This document shows, piece after piece, positions 23,901-30,800 of a stretch of 64,000 nucleotides of DNA (its first letter is position 1; the number at the start of each line of letters is the position of its first letter). Source of the stretch: Pteria penguin (lineage: Eukaryota > Mollusca > Bivalvia > Pterioida > Pteriidae); contig CM068587.1 in assembly GCA_035048485.1 (NCBI GenBank), positions 54,283,501 to 54,347,500 on the forward strand. Reading direction: 5' to 3'. A program made the translations under genes and the position numbers. The notes beneath the pieces are model-generated. The model searched no databases, was not told where the DNA came from, and was given only the letters and a program-made list of their open reading frames with translations.

Positions 23901-26509
23901 TCGATCACGAGCCGAGCACCTTATCCACTAGGCCACACCGGCTTCGTAAATATACTAAGCTAAAGCTAAATATCAAATCCATTGCATGTAAACCTGGCAC
24001 ATTACTATAGGTCACTATGTGTAACTTATTTTAGATGAATATTTTGCTGTCTTGTGTACACTAATTTTGACTGATACATGTATAGTACAGTCCAGGTGCT
24101 TTGGAGAAAATGCACTTAGAAAAACACCAGAAATCACAGTAGGAATCCAGGTGAAAATTTACTGGTTCTCATTCACACCTTTGTAAAATACACAGCATAC
24201 TGTGTAATTCTTGAATTTACACCTGAATGTTGCCCATTGTGGCAGGTGGAAAAATTACAAAACACCTGGATTGTACTGTAAACATGGACAGCTATGAGTC
24301 TAATACATGTAATATTATCATAAACTTCTACTTTCAAGATTTCACAATAAAATTGGATCCAGCTAAAATAAGTTTCCTTCTTGAAATACACTGAAACCCA
24401 TATCAATCGATATTTCCAAAAGTATTTTAACATACCATGCAGGAAAAACGTATAATCAAAATGAAGATAAAATCAAACGAAACCTCTTTCAGATTTGTTC
24501 GGTCCCCAACTTTGAAACAATGTAGTCTGTTTTCCTTTGTTCATGATGACATGTCCTTAAGATTTCCTTTCATTCTGAGGCCATGCATACAATACATTGT
24601 AATTAATACATGCATCACATACATATACAATTACATTCATTGCAACCATGGCTCCTCTTTGTTAACTGGAATTCAAGTACATGACTATTGATATCTCATT
24701 TAGAGTGACTAAATAAAACATTTAAGATATACATATATGTGTGTAGCATGTAAATAATATTTAAACTGTTTCATGACTTATATTGATAATCATTGATTGT
24801 TTACAATAGATTTATGCAGTTAGTAAACAGACTTCAGCTTAGTGTAATGGCTCCTTGCGCACAGGATCACCAGTTTTGCTCGTTGACTGCATGGATCACT
24901 TTTTCTGCTCCTCACTTAGAGGAGCACCAAGTTTACTATACATATTAATGCCGATTTTGAGTATTAGGTTTTGTTTTGTATTGCTGTCTAAAGAGTGCAC
25001 ATTGTATATTATAGTTGACATATTGTCTTGATACATATAAACTTTGTGACTGTACGATTTACATAGCGTTATCTTGATTAGTGAGTGTAGATAAAAAGTT
25101 AATTGACTATTACATGTCTTCTTAATTAAACTATATACAACTGGATGTTTTAAAGTGAGACTGAAAATGCCAGGAACTATGCCAAATGCAGAAAATATCA
25201 GAAAGTTCCACAAAAGGCTTGAAGCAAGCTATTTTAAACATTCATTAGCTGAATTTTTCCATGCTATTTTTGAGTATGGAAAATTCCAATTTGAATGAAA
25301 TACAGTACAGTCCAGGTGTTTTAGAAAAATTGCACAAAACACAGTGGGAAAAACACTTAAAATCACAGTGGGGACCCAGGTGGAAATTTACCTGTGCTTA
25401 TTCACACCTTTGTTAATTACACTGTGTATTGTGTAATTCTTGAAATTTACATCTGGATATGGCCTACTGCATGTGGCTGGTGGAAATATTACAAAACATC
25501 TGGTCTGTACTGTAGGAAGAATAATTCAGTGATGGAAAGTTATAAATCATTTGCTTCAGGACTTAATATATCAGACTTTGTGATATGATTTAAGACTAAT
25601 TTCTATTGAAACGGTCGGCTCATACCTTCACCACCGTTTCTATTTCACCATTCATATTTTGTGTGGGAAAACTTTGCTGATAGAAACTGGGTCATTGCAT
25701 CCAAAAATGGAGTAACATGCACAAATCACTTACCTTTTCAGCTAATTAAATCCTTAACTATTCATATCTATCCATTTTCTTGTAAAAACAGTCCATGTAT
25801 ACTCGAATAAATACATCACAAAATATTTGGTGTAGCTCTCTATTACTTCCAAACTGCCATTTAAAATTATGTCAATATGTGGTTTCACTGGCTGAAGAGT
25901 TCTAATTACTGGGGGCATCCAAGGGAAACATGGTTATAAAAATGAAGAAAAGGGTTGTTTTTCACTGAAATTTTCCTAGACATTTATTAAGTATTTGTAT
26001 TTAAAGTGTTTTTAAGATATCTGTAATTTAATTGGCAGGACTTTATGAAAAAAAAATTAGGCTTTAATTTTTTTCCCTATTTAACCTCATGGCCTCACAC
26101 ATGCGCACTCAATCTAGTTTGAACATGGCCATTTGAAAGTAATGGAGAAATACACCAAATAATTTGTGATGTATTATTCGAGTATACATGGATTGTTTTA
26201 CAAGAAAATGGATTAATATGAATAGTTAAGGATTTAATTAGCTGAAAAGGTAAGTGATTTGTGCCTGTCACTCCATTTTTTGGATGCAATGACCCAGTTT
26301 CTATCAGCAAAGTTTTCCCACACAAAATATGAATGGTGAAATAGAAACGGTGGTGAAGGTATGAGCCGACCGTTTCAATAGAAATTAATTTAAGACATAA
26401 TAGTTTGGATGTAAAATAAGTGAATATAACAAGAAATTGTGAGTTAATAATAGAAAGTTTTTATTTTTTAACATTCAAGTTGATTCTCTCTTACACCTGG
26501 GTCTGACAT
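1659..26509 (-). CDS. FANCM: FANCM DNA translocase/helicase, multi-exon, 3' end outside window
   Basis: This is the Fanconi anaemia complementation group M family (Hef/FANCM, SF2 translocase), a nuclear ATP-driven enzyme that remodels stalled forks and anchors the FA core complex at interstrand crosslinks (family knowledge). Fourteen exons are proposed: 26497-26509 (tentative), 23479-23582, 21466-21854, 13031-13149, 12415-12587, 11486-11563, 8569-8727, 8172-8303, 6147-6373, 4778-4884, 4321-4505, 3395-3601, 2022-2226 and 1659-1840. Together they give 760 codons, and all phases agree. Visible motifs (approximate residues): Walker A PTGLGKT (K156), Ia MAPTKPL, II DEAH (253-256), III SAT (284-286), [16 protein letters not shown] and [10 protein letters not shown] (607-614). 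The helical insert between the lobes is in exons 7-9. The family's C-terminal ERCC4-like and HhH parts are not in the window, so the gene runs off the left edge. Introns hold large minisatellites and MITEs. SelL lies head to head upstream. Identification is firm; the first exon and last donor are not. Confidence 0.95.
2022..2226 (-). CDS. FANCM: FANCM exon 13, post-helicase segment
   Basis: The exon has 205 nt, acceptor TCCTTCAG and donor ACTG|GTGTAA. It encodes [17 protein letters not shown], then [20 protein letters not shown], a block that directly follows motif VI in FANCM proteins. Phase 0 in and phase 1 out fit exon 14. Confidence 0.93.
2440..2699 (-). mobile_element. tRNA-derived SINE (degraded), minus orientation
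   Basis: A body with GGATCCATCCGCAGCAGTGA lies left of a decayed tRNA-like head, in which the B-box-like GGTTTC...TTTGATCCC is read on the minus strand. It lies next to a T-rich and G-rich run (2330-2446) that may be its tail region. It is upstream of FANCM exon 13, inside intron 12. Confidence 0.5.
3395..3601 (-). CDS. FANCM: FANCM exon 12, motifs V and VI
   Basis: The exon has 207 nt, phase 0 to 0, acceptor TTCTGTAG and donor CAG|GTAGGA. It encodes [20 protein letters not shown], then [20 protein letters not shown] and [19 protein letters not shown], covering the arginine-finger motif VI. The sequence around its acceptor is duplicated about 260 bp upstream (see the 3586-4080 entry). Confidence 0.97.
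3586..4080. repeat. Direct duplication of about 260 bp covering the exon 12 acceptor
   Basis: Positions about 3586-3855 and 3862-4080 align: both contain CAGAAATATG, GGGAATTATT, AAATCACCTA, GTTTTATGG and TCCTCTATATAT. The left copy includes the acceptor of FANCM exon 12; in the right copy the acceptor AG is changed (TAG to TTG on the gene strand). The left copy also holds four 18-bp repeats (CAAATCACCTATATAGTT) at 3668-3740. Confidence 0.75.
4321..4505 (-). CDS. FANCM: FANCM exon 11, motif IV
   Basis: The exon has 185 nt, acceptor TATGCAG and donor AAA|GTGAGT. It encodes a Ser/Asp-rich linker, then [20 protein letters not shown] and [20 protein letters not shown]. The motif IV and GFTQKEQL blocks are family hallmarks. 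Confidence 0.95.
4778..4884 (-). CDS. FANCM: FANCM exon 10
   Basis: The exon has 107 nt, acceptor CTGTACAG and donor CAAG|GTATCA. It encodes [20 protein letters not shown] and [15 protein letters not shown], the entry to the second RecA lobe (the HPKxxxL block). Confidence 0.93.
6147..6373 (-). CDS. FANCM: FANCM exon 9
   Basis: The exon has 227 nt, acceptor TTCTGTAG and donor AAG|GTAAAT. It encodes [20 protein letters not shown], then [19 protein letters not shown] and a charged stretch ending FAPSDV. The SLYHGxELLQ block is characteristic of FANCM. Confidence 0.95.
6700..6945. mobile_element. Palindromic MITE-like hairpin
   Basis: The left arm (GTTTCAACATTT, then AAGAAAACATGAATTGG and CACATCTTGACTC) is repeated inverted in the right arm (GAGTCAAGATGTG, GTTCATGTTTTCTTG, AACGTTGAAAC). 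The arms are about 110 bp and nearly meet, giving one long hairpin. No coding capacity. Confidence 0.7.
7215..7465. repeat. Interspersed repeat, GGTTAACCAC family
   Basis: It carries GTGAGTGGGAAGGTGGGCC, TGTAAACCGGTTAGCCACAC and, further on, CATGGTGACTTCTGCCACAT. The same blocks recur near 52470, 53900, 59525 and 61450. Class not recognised. Confidence 0.65.
7619..7880 (+). repeat. Interspersed repeat ending in a TGCCCCC...GGGGGCAT hairpin
   Basis: It starts with GTTTATGAAACATGAATGCC, continues with AAGGTCAnn repeats (CAAGGTCATG) and ends TATGCCCCCAATCTATC plus AATCTGGGGGCATA. A second full copy lies at 32650-32897, and partial starts lie near 6565 and 8035. Class not recognised; it has no ORF. 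Confidence 0.65.
8172..8303 (-). CDS. FANCM: FANCM exon 8
   Basis: The exon has 132 nt, phase 0 to 0, with acceptor TTTTGAAG and donor CCG|GTATGT. It encodes [17 protein letters not shown] and [19 protein letters not shown], part of the helical insert between the RecA lobes. The acceptor lacks a long pyrimidine run but the phase and homology fit. Confidence 0.92.
8569..8727 (-). CDS. FANCM: FANCM exon 7
   Basis: The exon has 159 nt, phase 0 to 0, acceptor AATTTAG and donor CAG|GTAATT. It encodes [20 protein letters not shown], then [18 protein letters not shown], the beginning of the family's inter-lobe insert. Confidence 0.95.
9352..11515. repeat. 36-bp minisatellite made of FANCM exon-6 end plus 5' splice site
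   Basis: About 60 units. On the gene strand a unit reads CTAAGTGCAACACCAGGCAG, then TGATATCAAG|GTAAGG; the first half encodes [10 protein letters not shown]. The first unit is the true exon end (11486); the rest lie in intron 6. Because 36 is a multiple of 3, the gene-strand frame stays open from 11524 to 9293. Most units keep AAG|GTAAGG or CAG|GTAAGG. About nine units between 9500 and 10510 have AAG|ATAAGG and so lose the donor. Confidence 0.97.
11486..11563 (-). CDS. FANCM: FANCM exon 6, motif III; source of the 36-bp array
   Basis: The minimal exon has 78 nt, from acceptor TCTGCAG to the first donor AAG|GTAAGG. It encodes [12 protein letters not shown], then [14 protein letters not shown], and in frame with exon 7 ([10 protein letters not shown]) gives the family's motif III block. 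The last 30 exonic bases plus the donor are repeated about 60 times in the following intron. A more distal donor would lengthen the exon in multiples of 36 nt without shifting the frame, so the exon's real 3' end needs transcript evidence. Confidence 0.93.
12085..12230. repeat. Interspersed repeat with ATGACGTCAT boxes
   Basis: The block GATCGTCAAATGCCCGACAT followed by TTTTGGCACACTT, GACGTCATAAATAAATGGCC and TGACGTCACAATG also occurs at 40065-40185, at high similarity. It is preceded by an 18-bp G run (about 11993-12010). Confidence 0.6.
12415..12587 (-). CDS. FANCM: FANCM exon 5, DEAH box
   Basis: The exon has 173 nt, with acceptor TATTTCAG and donor CAG|GTATGT. It encodes [18 protein letters not shown] and then [18 protein letters not shown], which contains motif II (DEAH). 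It ends in phase 0, joining directly to exon 6 (VVRELVKY). Confidence 0.95.
13031..13149 (-). CDS. FANCM: FANCM exon 4, motif Ia
   Basis: The exon has 119 nt and encodes [19 protein letters not shown] followed by [19 protein letters not shown], the motif Ia segment conserved in FANCM and Hef. Acceptor TTTCACAG; donor ACAG|GTGCTC. Phases 2 and 1 match the neighbouring exons. Confidence 0.95.
13640..21427. repeat. 70-bp minisatellite, about 95 copies, FANCM intron 3
   Basis: The plus-strand unit is CTGATGCTCCTGTAGCTATT, ACTTATGGCTTAATCTACTC, AGTGCAGCCCTATAGACTAC and TCACTATGCT. It fills intron 3 from about 40 nt past the donor (21465) to within about 490 bp of exon 4. Variants form higher-order blocks: a 10-bp CATTATGG insertion at 17581 recurs at 19967 (offset 2386), and a GACTACGCAC variant at 17685 recurs at 18875 and 20071. 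The array is split by an inserted element at 14333-15404. On the gene strand many units carry ATAGTGAGTAG. Confidence 0.97.
14333..15404. mobile_element. 1072-bp non-autonomous TA-flanked element nested in the minisatellite
   Basis: It splits one 70-bp unit: CTGTAGCTA on the left and TATTACTAATGG on the right, with TA duplicated (14331-14332 and 15405-15406). The termini are inverted: CAGATGGGTGCAGTCC and, reverse-complemented, CAGTGAGGGGCAGTCC, both followed by TAACATA. TA duplication plus a CAG end fits Tc1/mariner-type insertion. The interior is rich in GCGTTAACGC palindromes at both ends, is AT-rich in the middle, has a (TTA)n run at 14951-14996, and has no transposase ORF. Confidence 0.85.
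21466..21854 (-). CDS. FANCM: FANCM exon 3, Q-motif region and Walker A
   Basis: The exon has 389 nt, from acceptor TTCTAG to donor CAG|GTGAGT, phases 0 and 2. It encodes a low-complexity linker and then [18 protein letters not shown] (the ATP-gating region typical of FANCM), LPTGLGKT (motif I) and [10 protein letters not shown]. The last codon is split as AG|G with exon 4. The next intron (21465-13150) is almost wholly a 70-bp minisatellite. Confidence 0.95.
22004..22368. mobile_element. MITE with ACAAACACTCTTTG inverted ends
   Basis: The left end ACAAACACTCTTTGCCGCAA followed by ATTTTCGGCC matches, inverted, the right end GGCCGAAAATTTGCATCAAA followed by GAGTGTTTGT. Arms about 32 bp, length about 365 bp, no ORF. 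It lies in FANCM intron 2. Confidence 0.75.
22435..22860 (-). repeat. SINE body fragment plus adjacent 60-bp direct repeat
   Basis: The SINE-like body (GGATCCATTC, CAGTGAGGGATCTTTC, CATGATAAGGGACCTGGG) is followed by two copies of GACTTGTGGTTACAGGAGCT with CCAAGGTCAATCCATGAC at about 22740 and 22803. Confidence 0.5.
23479..23582 (-). CDS. FANCM: FANCM exon 2, acidic N-terminus
   Basis: The acceptor is TTACAG and the donor CAG|GTATGG. The exon encodes the stretch [17 protein letters not shown], which continues into exon 3 as AADETL. A similar acidic DDDVLLVAA stretch precedes the helicase core in vertebrate FANCM (family knowledge), which supports this exon. VIDL followed by acidic residues also fits a SUMO-interacting motif. 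Confidence 0.8.
23657..23943 (-). mobile_element. tRNA-derived SINE, full length
   Basis: Read on the minus strand it starts with a tRNA-like head: A-box TGGCCTAGTGG and B-box GGTTTGACTCC. The body contains AAAGATCCCTCACTGCTTCG. It ends in a (CAAA)n/A-rich tail at 23657-23680. The head is tRNA-like but is fused to the body, so it is not a functional tRNA gene. It lies in the FANCM 5' intron. Confidence 0.85.
24081..24280. mobile_element. MITE, TACAGTACAGTCCAGG family
   Basis: The termini TATAGTACAGTCCAGGTG and CACCTGGATTGTACTGTA are inverted repeats. The interior is also palindromic (TTACTGG.../...CACCTTTG). Related copies are at 25301-25514 and 38262-38506. Confidence 0.75.
25301..25514. 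mobile_element. MITE, TACAGTACAGTCCAGG family
   Basis: The ends TACAGTACAGTCCAGGTGTT and AACATCTGGTCTGTACTGTA are inverted. The interior resembles the copy at 24081-24280 (AATCACAGTGGG, CACCTTTGT, ACTGTGTATTGTGTAATTC). It sits just left of the foldback element. Confidence 0.75.
25597..26387. mobile_element. 791-bp foldback element with 9-bp target-site duplication
   Basis: Perfect direct repeats ATTTAAGAC flank it (25588-25596 and 26388-26396). Its ends are identical inverted repeats beginning TAATTTCTATTGAAACGGTC and continuing GGCTCATACC. Arms of about 290 bp pair nearly throughout, around a spacer of about 200 bp. No ORF. A 9-bp duplication with long terminal inverted repeats is typical of Mutator-like (MULE) elements, so a non-autonomous MULE is the best guess. 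Confidence 0.88.
26497..26509 (-). CDS. FANCM: FANCM candidate first coding exon (ATG)
   Basis: Thirteen coding bases on the minus strand encode M-S-D-P plus one base. ATG is preceded by ACCAAA, a good initiation context, and is followed by a GTGTAA donor. The exon ends in phase 1, exactly what exon 2 (starting with CC of a split codon) requires. The call rests only on position, context and phase. Another short exon elsewhere between 23600 and 27400 could be the true start. Confidence 0.35.
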
Positions 26510-27427
26510 TTTGGTCTAAGCTCCACAGTTAAAGGAAAGAGTTCTATACATGATTTGGTCTGAATTTATTAATTTTTCATCATGCTGGCAATAACAAATC
26601 AAAATCCATAATAGCTTGAACCAGGTATCAAAACCTCAGGTTTATCAAATATTTCATAACTTTACAAAAGATTAATAAATTTTCTAGGCAATTATTTACC
26701 AGAATGATGCATTTTTCATCGCATGTTCGCGGGAAAATTAAAAATTTCTTGTATGTCAGTTGTCACTGTGCCAGCCTGTGTGGTATATGTATGACACATT
26801 TCTCATGTTACAACATAAACTGACAAAAGCTCTTGAACTGTCGCAGATGAGTAGCACCTGGAAACTTTATTTCAATATTTAGAAGTCCTCATCCATTATT
26901 TAGATTTGAGTATTTTGATAAAAAACAAAAACATGAAGTTAAAGGAAAGCGGTTAACTACATACCGGATATTTAAAAGACGGTATAAATATAAGAATCGA
27001 TAACGGTTCGGGAAAGAACTTAGGAAATGTAGACTTTAGTACTTTAACTTTCTTTCTGCCAAAAAAATCTTTAAATTGATATTATTAATGAAAGCGATCG
27101 ACATGGGTACATGCAAAAGAAACATGTGTGGAAATGTGATTTAGATATTGAAATCATTTATCTATTCTACAGTATGTGTCTTAAGATAACATTGTGTACG
27201 GCATAACATAGATGTGATGTTTACATTATCCAGGTGTACTTGATTATGAAGGAATGACGGAGCTGCCACTTATTTTTCTGGACCCCGCTCTTATATGTTA
27301 TCAGCTAGTGCAGTGGTGGGCCAGAAATTGGAGCGTCAACCGTCAGTGACATCATACTGAGCACACTGGGGTGATTGATTTAATTTCTTCAGTTATCATA
27401 ATTAACTGATAAATTCGATCCACTGCA

Positions 27428-27508
<81 letters not shown>

Positions 27509-27626
27509 TTTATATATATTTATATATAGATATAGATATGAGTCAATATCAATTAAGTTAATGTTGAGACAGATGTGCTGTAAATGATTCATTGTATGTT
27601 GAATTGTTTTAGACTTGAGGTTGAAG
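26510..27626. other. Head-to-head intergenic region between FANCM and SelL
   Basis: About 1.1 kb separates the candidate FANCM start codon from the SelL ATG. It probably contains both promoters and 5' UTRs, but no clear TATA or initiator pair could be assigned. It contains the (TA)n run at 27427-27505. If the FANCM first exon is misassigned the region is longer. Confidence 0.5.
27427..27530. repeat. (TA)n microsatellite
   Basis: An almost pure TA dinucleotide run, ending in imperfect TATATTTATATATAGATATAG, about 100 bp upstream of the SelL start codon. Confidence 0.95.
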
Positions 27627-27808
27627 ATGGAGTCTGATTGTACATTAGATGCCCTGACAGCTTCACTGAAAGAGATCAGGGACACAAAGGAATCCGTCCT
27701 ATCAGCCGTAAGGAATTACCTCAAAACAGACGGCACAGAAAACTTTATAGAGAAAGGCATTGGACAGATGTTTAAGCTAGCTGTATCATACAGGAAAGCA
27801 TTTGATAG
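27627..27808 (+). CDS. SELENOL: SelL exon 1
   Basis: The ATG at 27627 is preceded by GTTGAAG; in this frame it is the first ATG before MESDCTLDALTASLKEIRD. The exon ends GATAG|GTAATT in phase 2. Its last 18 bases and the donor are the seed of the 40-bp array that follows. The 5' UTR boundary was not determined. Confidence 0.88.
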
Positions 27809-30800
27809 GTAATTATATTCATGTAACATACAGGAAAGCATTTGATAGGTAATTATATTTATGTAACATACAGGAAAGCCTCTGATAGGTAATTATCTTC
27901 ATGTAACATGCAGGAAAGCATTTGATAGGTAATTATCTGCATGTAATATACCGGAAAGCATTTGATAGGTAATTATCTGCATGTAACATACCGGAAAGCA
28001 TTTGATAAGTAATTATCTTCATGTAACATGCAGGAAAGCATTTGATAGGTAATTATCTGCATATAACATACAGAAAAGCATTTGATAGGTAATTATCTTC
28101 ATGTAACATACAGGAAAGCATTTGATAGGTAATTATCTTCATGTAACATACAGGAAAGATGTGAAAAACGATGGCCAGACTAGCATTCAATCTCAAAACC
28201 CTTTATCAACAGAGTAGGTGCTCAATCACTCAGTCTACTACTTGGGCCAGTATTATGATATTCATGTACATACATACAGTCTGCCAGTTCTCTTCCCTGC
28301 CAGTTTGAAGTTCAGATTTCCTAAAACCTCCTAAACTCCAGTCTTAATCCTTCTAAACTAAACTCCAGTCAAAAACCTCCTAAACTTCAGTCCTCCTCTC
28401 ATGATTGATGAGTGCACCTTCCTATAACAAATATTATTCACTAATGAGAGTTTGAATCTCCATAATCTGTAAAAATTAAGGCAGAGATTTAAAGCGCTCA
28501 CCAGACTGAACTTTGATTTCAGATGCCTCTGCCACCAATTTTCAGATAAATTACCTCTTATCTGTCAGGGCCACTGACTTAGTTTTCTGTAAAAGGATAT
28601 GATTGAATGTGCTATACACATATCTCATTGATCCTGAAAAATATGACTGATTCATTATAAATATATACTTTAAGTGATTTACTGATTGGGCATTATTTGT
28701 TATATTGGATGCATACATAGATCAAGTATGAAAACGAACACTGTTAAATGTATTTGATATTGCAGATTAGAAGTAACAAGTAAAGAAAAGTTTGATAGAA
28801 TAGTCAAGGAACATTTCAGGTAAATTAAGAATGTGAACTGGGTTATAAGACCTGGGTCCGGCGCCATAAACTGAGAATATACTTAAGTCAAAATTTTCAT
28901 TTTAATTTATTTCATTATCAAACGTTCAAATAAATTTTTATGCAAAATGGTTTAATTCTATTTATCAGTAGAATAAAACTAAATAAAATCCAAATCCTAG
29001 TTATTAATTCATTGATGAACAGAAGAATATGAATTTTTGACTTAAGTATATTCTCAGTTTATGGCACACGACCCTGAACTTACATTAATTTAGGAAAGAA
29101 ATACCTATTTTTAGATCAAGAAATTTATTTACCTATCTATATAAGACTATACATGTCTATCTAAAGATAAATATACAATGTACAGGCTTCTGTAAATAAA
29201 ATTTAAGTAATTAATTTTTAAGATATTTTTAGGCTTCACTGATACATATTTTTCAGTATAGTACTTTAAATCATAAAACTTGCAGATATTTCATTCCTGT
29301 ACATGATTAATTATAGACAACTTGCATTTTGGAGGTACATATAGTAATGAACTGTACGTGTGTTGTTACTGGGTTTTTTTTAGACATCATGAGATTCAGG
29401 AGCTTGAAGAAGAAATTCATTCTTATGAAGTATGTCAATTCATCACTTTCAGTGTTTTCCTTAAAAAATCCTCTTTTTTCATATTACATGTAAATCTAAG
29501 AAAAATGTTTATTTGTAATTTTTAAGTTCTGGAAAGGTAACAGTTGCAACTTGCTCTTTTTTACCAGTCTTATCTAGACGATTTAATCCCACAGTCAGTA
29601 ACATGTCGTCTTAACGAATACTTGTAAAATATAATTTAATGAAGTCCTGTTTGTCTACACTGAACATTGACCTGCATAGCTTTAACAAAATTAATGATAT
29701 AACTTTTGATATGAAAGCAGGACATACTGCACAATTTCCATAGATTGATTTATGTTGTTTATCAGTGAATAGAGTGCTGGGTTTGCATATTGTTCATATA
29801 ATTTATAGATTCTAGCAGTGTAAAAAATTCAACTCTTCTGAATGTAAGCAGAAATGAAAAGTAATTCAGTAAGATGAATCTAAATCACATCATACTGTTT
29901 GTTGTCTATATTTCATATAGAGCAACTTTCTCTTATTTTCAATGTGAGTCTTGTATAGAAACTTGCAGTTCATATATAAAGAACTACGGTAACAATTAAT
30001 TTGACTTGTCAATATTTTCCTTAACAGAGAGAATGGGATGATTTCCTTCTTGACATAGATAAGACTTTGGTAACAGTGGGTAAACCTTCCTTAGTTGTGA
30101 GGGACTTAGCACCTGTTGACCTAGATCTCATTGATGCCAGAACTGATGTAACGACCAATCTTCAAACCTATATCAGAGGTAGACACCTTCTCTTGGTGCT
30201 ACTACGACACTTTGCCTGACTCCCATGACGAGAACACCTGAAACAGCTTCAGAAAGATGAGGTTTAGTGGATAATTGTGTTTACATTTTGATTTTATTAT
30301 GACTTGTTGTTGTTCAGTGTCCACCTACCAGAAGCTTGTGTGGTTCAGTGGATGAGGTACTCTGCATGTGACATACAGGTCCAGGGTTTGAGTCCTGTCG
30401 TGGGCACGCCAGTGTCCTGTTTTTTCGGATAAGACAGTAAAAACCAAGATTCTGTGTCACAGTAAGCGTGGCACATTAAACGATCCTTCTCTGCTTTGGG
30501 TCAGTCCACTGCAAAGGTATTAATTTATACACAATGCAACGGGGGAATGCCGTCACCAAATAATCGTTGAGTGACATAAAACAATAATCAATAAACCTGA
30601 ATCCATACGTTAAACTCTCGTTCTCGGAAATTTCTCTCATTTAGGTGAATTGTTGCTAGCTGCTTGAGGCATTAGTGTTTTGTAAACACATTTTGATGAA
30701 ATTTTAATTAAAACAAATAAAAATTATATCAGAGATTTGATTGGTGTAGATGGTGCCTCCTGATAGCATTAGTAGCCAAAAATCAGACTTGTCACGAGAA

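Noticed and set aside
23880..23943. tRNA gene on the minus strand
   Set aside because: A- and B-boxes are present but the sequence runs straight into a SINE body; the acceptor stem and arms do not close as a tRNA.
27434..27685. Tyr-Ile repeat ORFs in TA microsatellites (also 54263-54484 and 59762-59974)
   Set aside because: Translation of simple (TA)n DNA.
30217..30228. Two TGA codons as evidence for a SelL pseudogene
   Set aside because: All exons and phases are intact, both TGAs fall exactly at the redox pair, and a SECIS is present.
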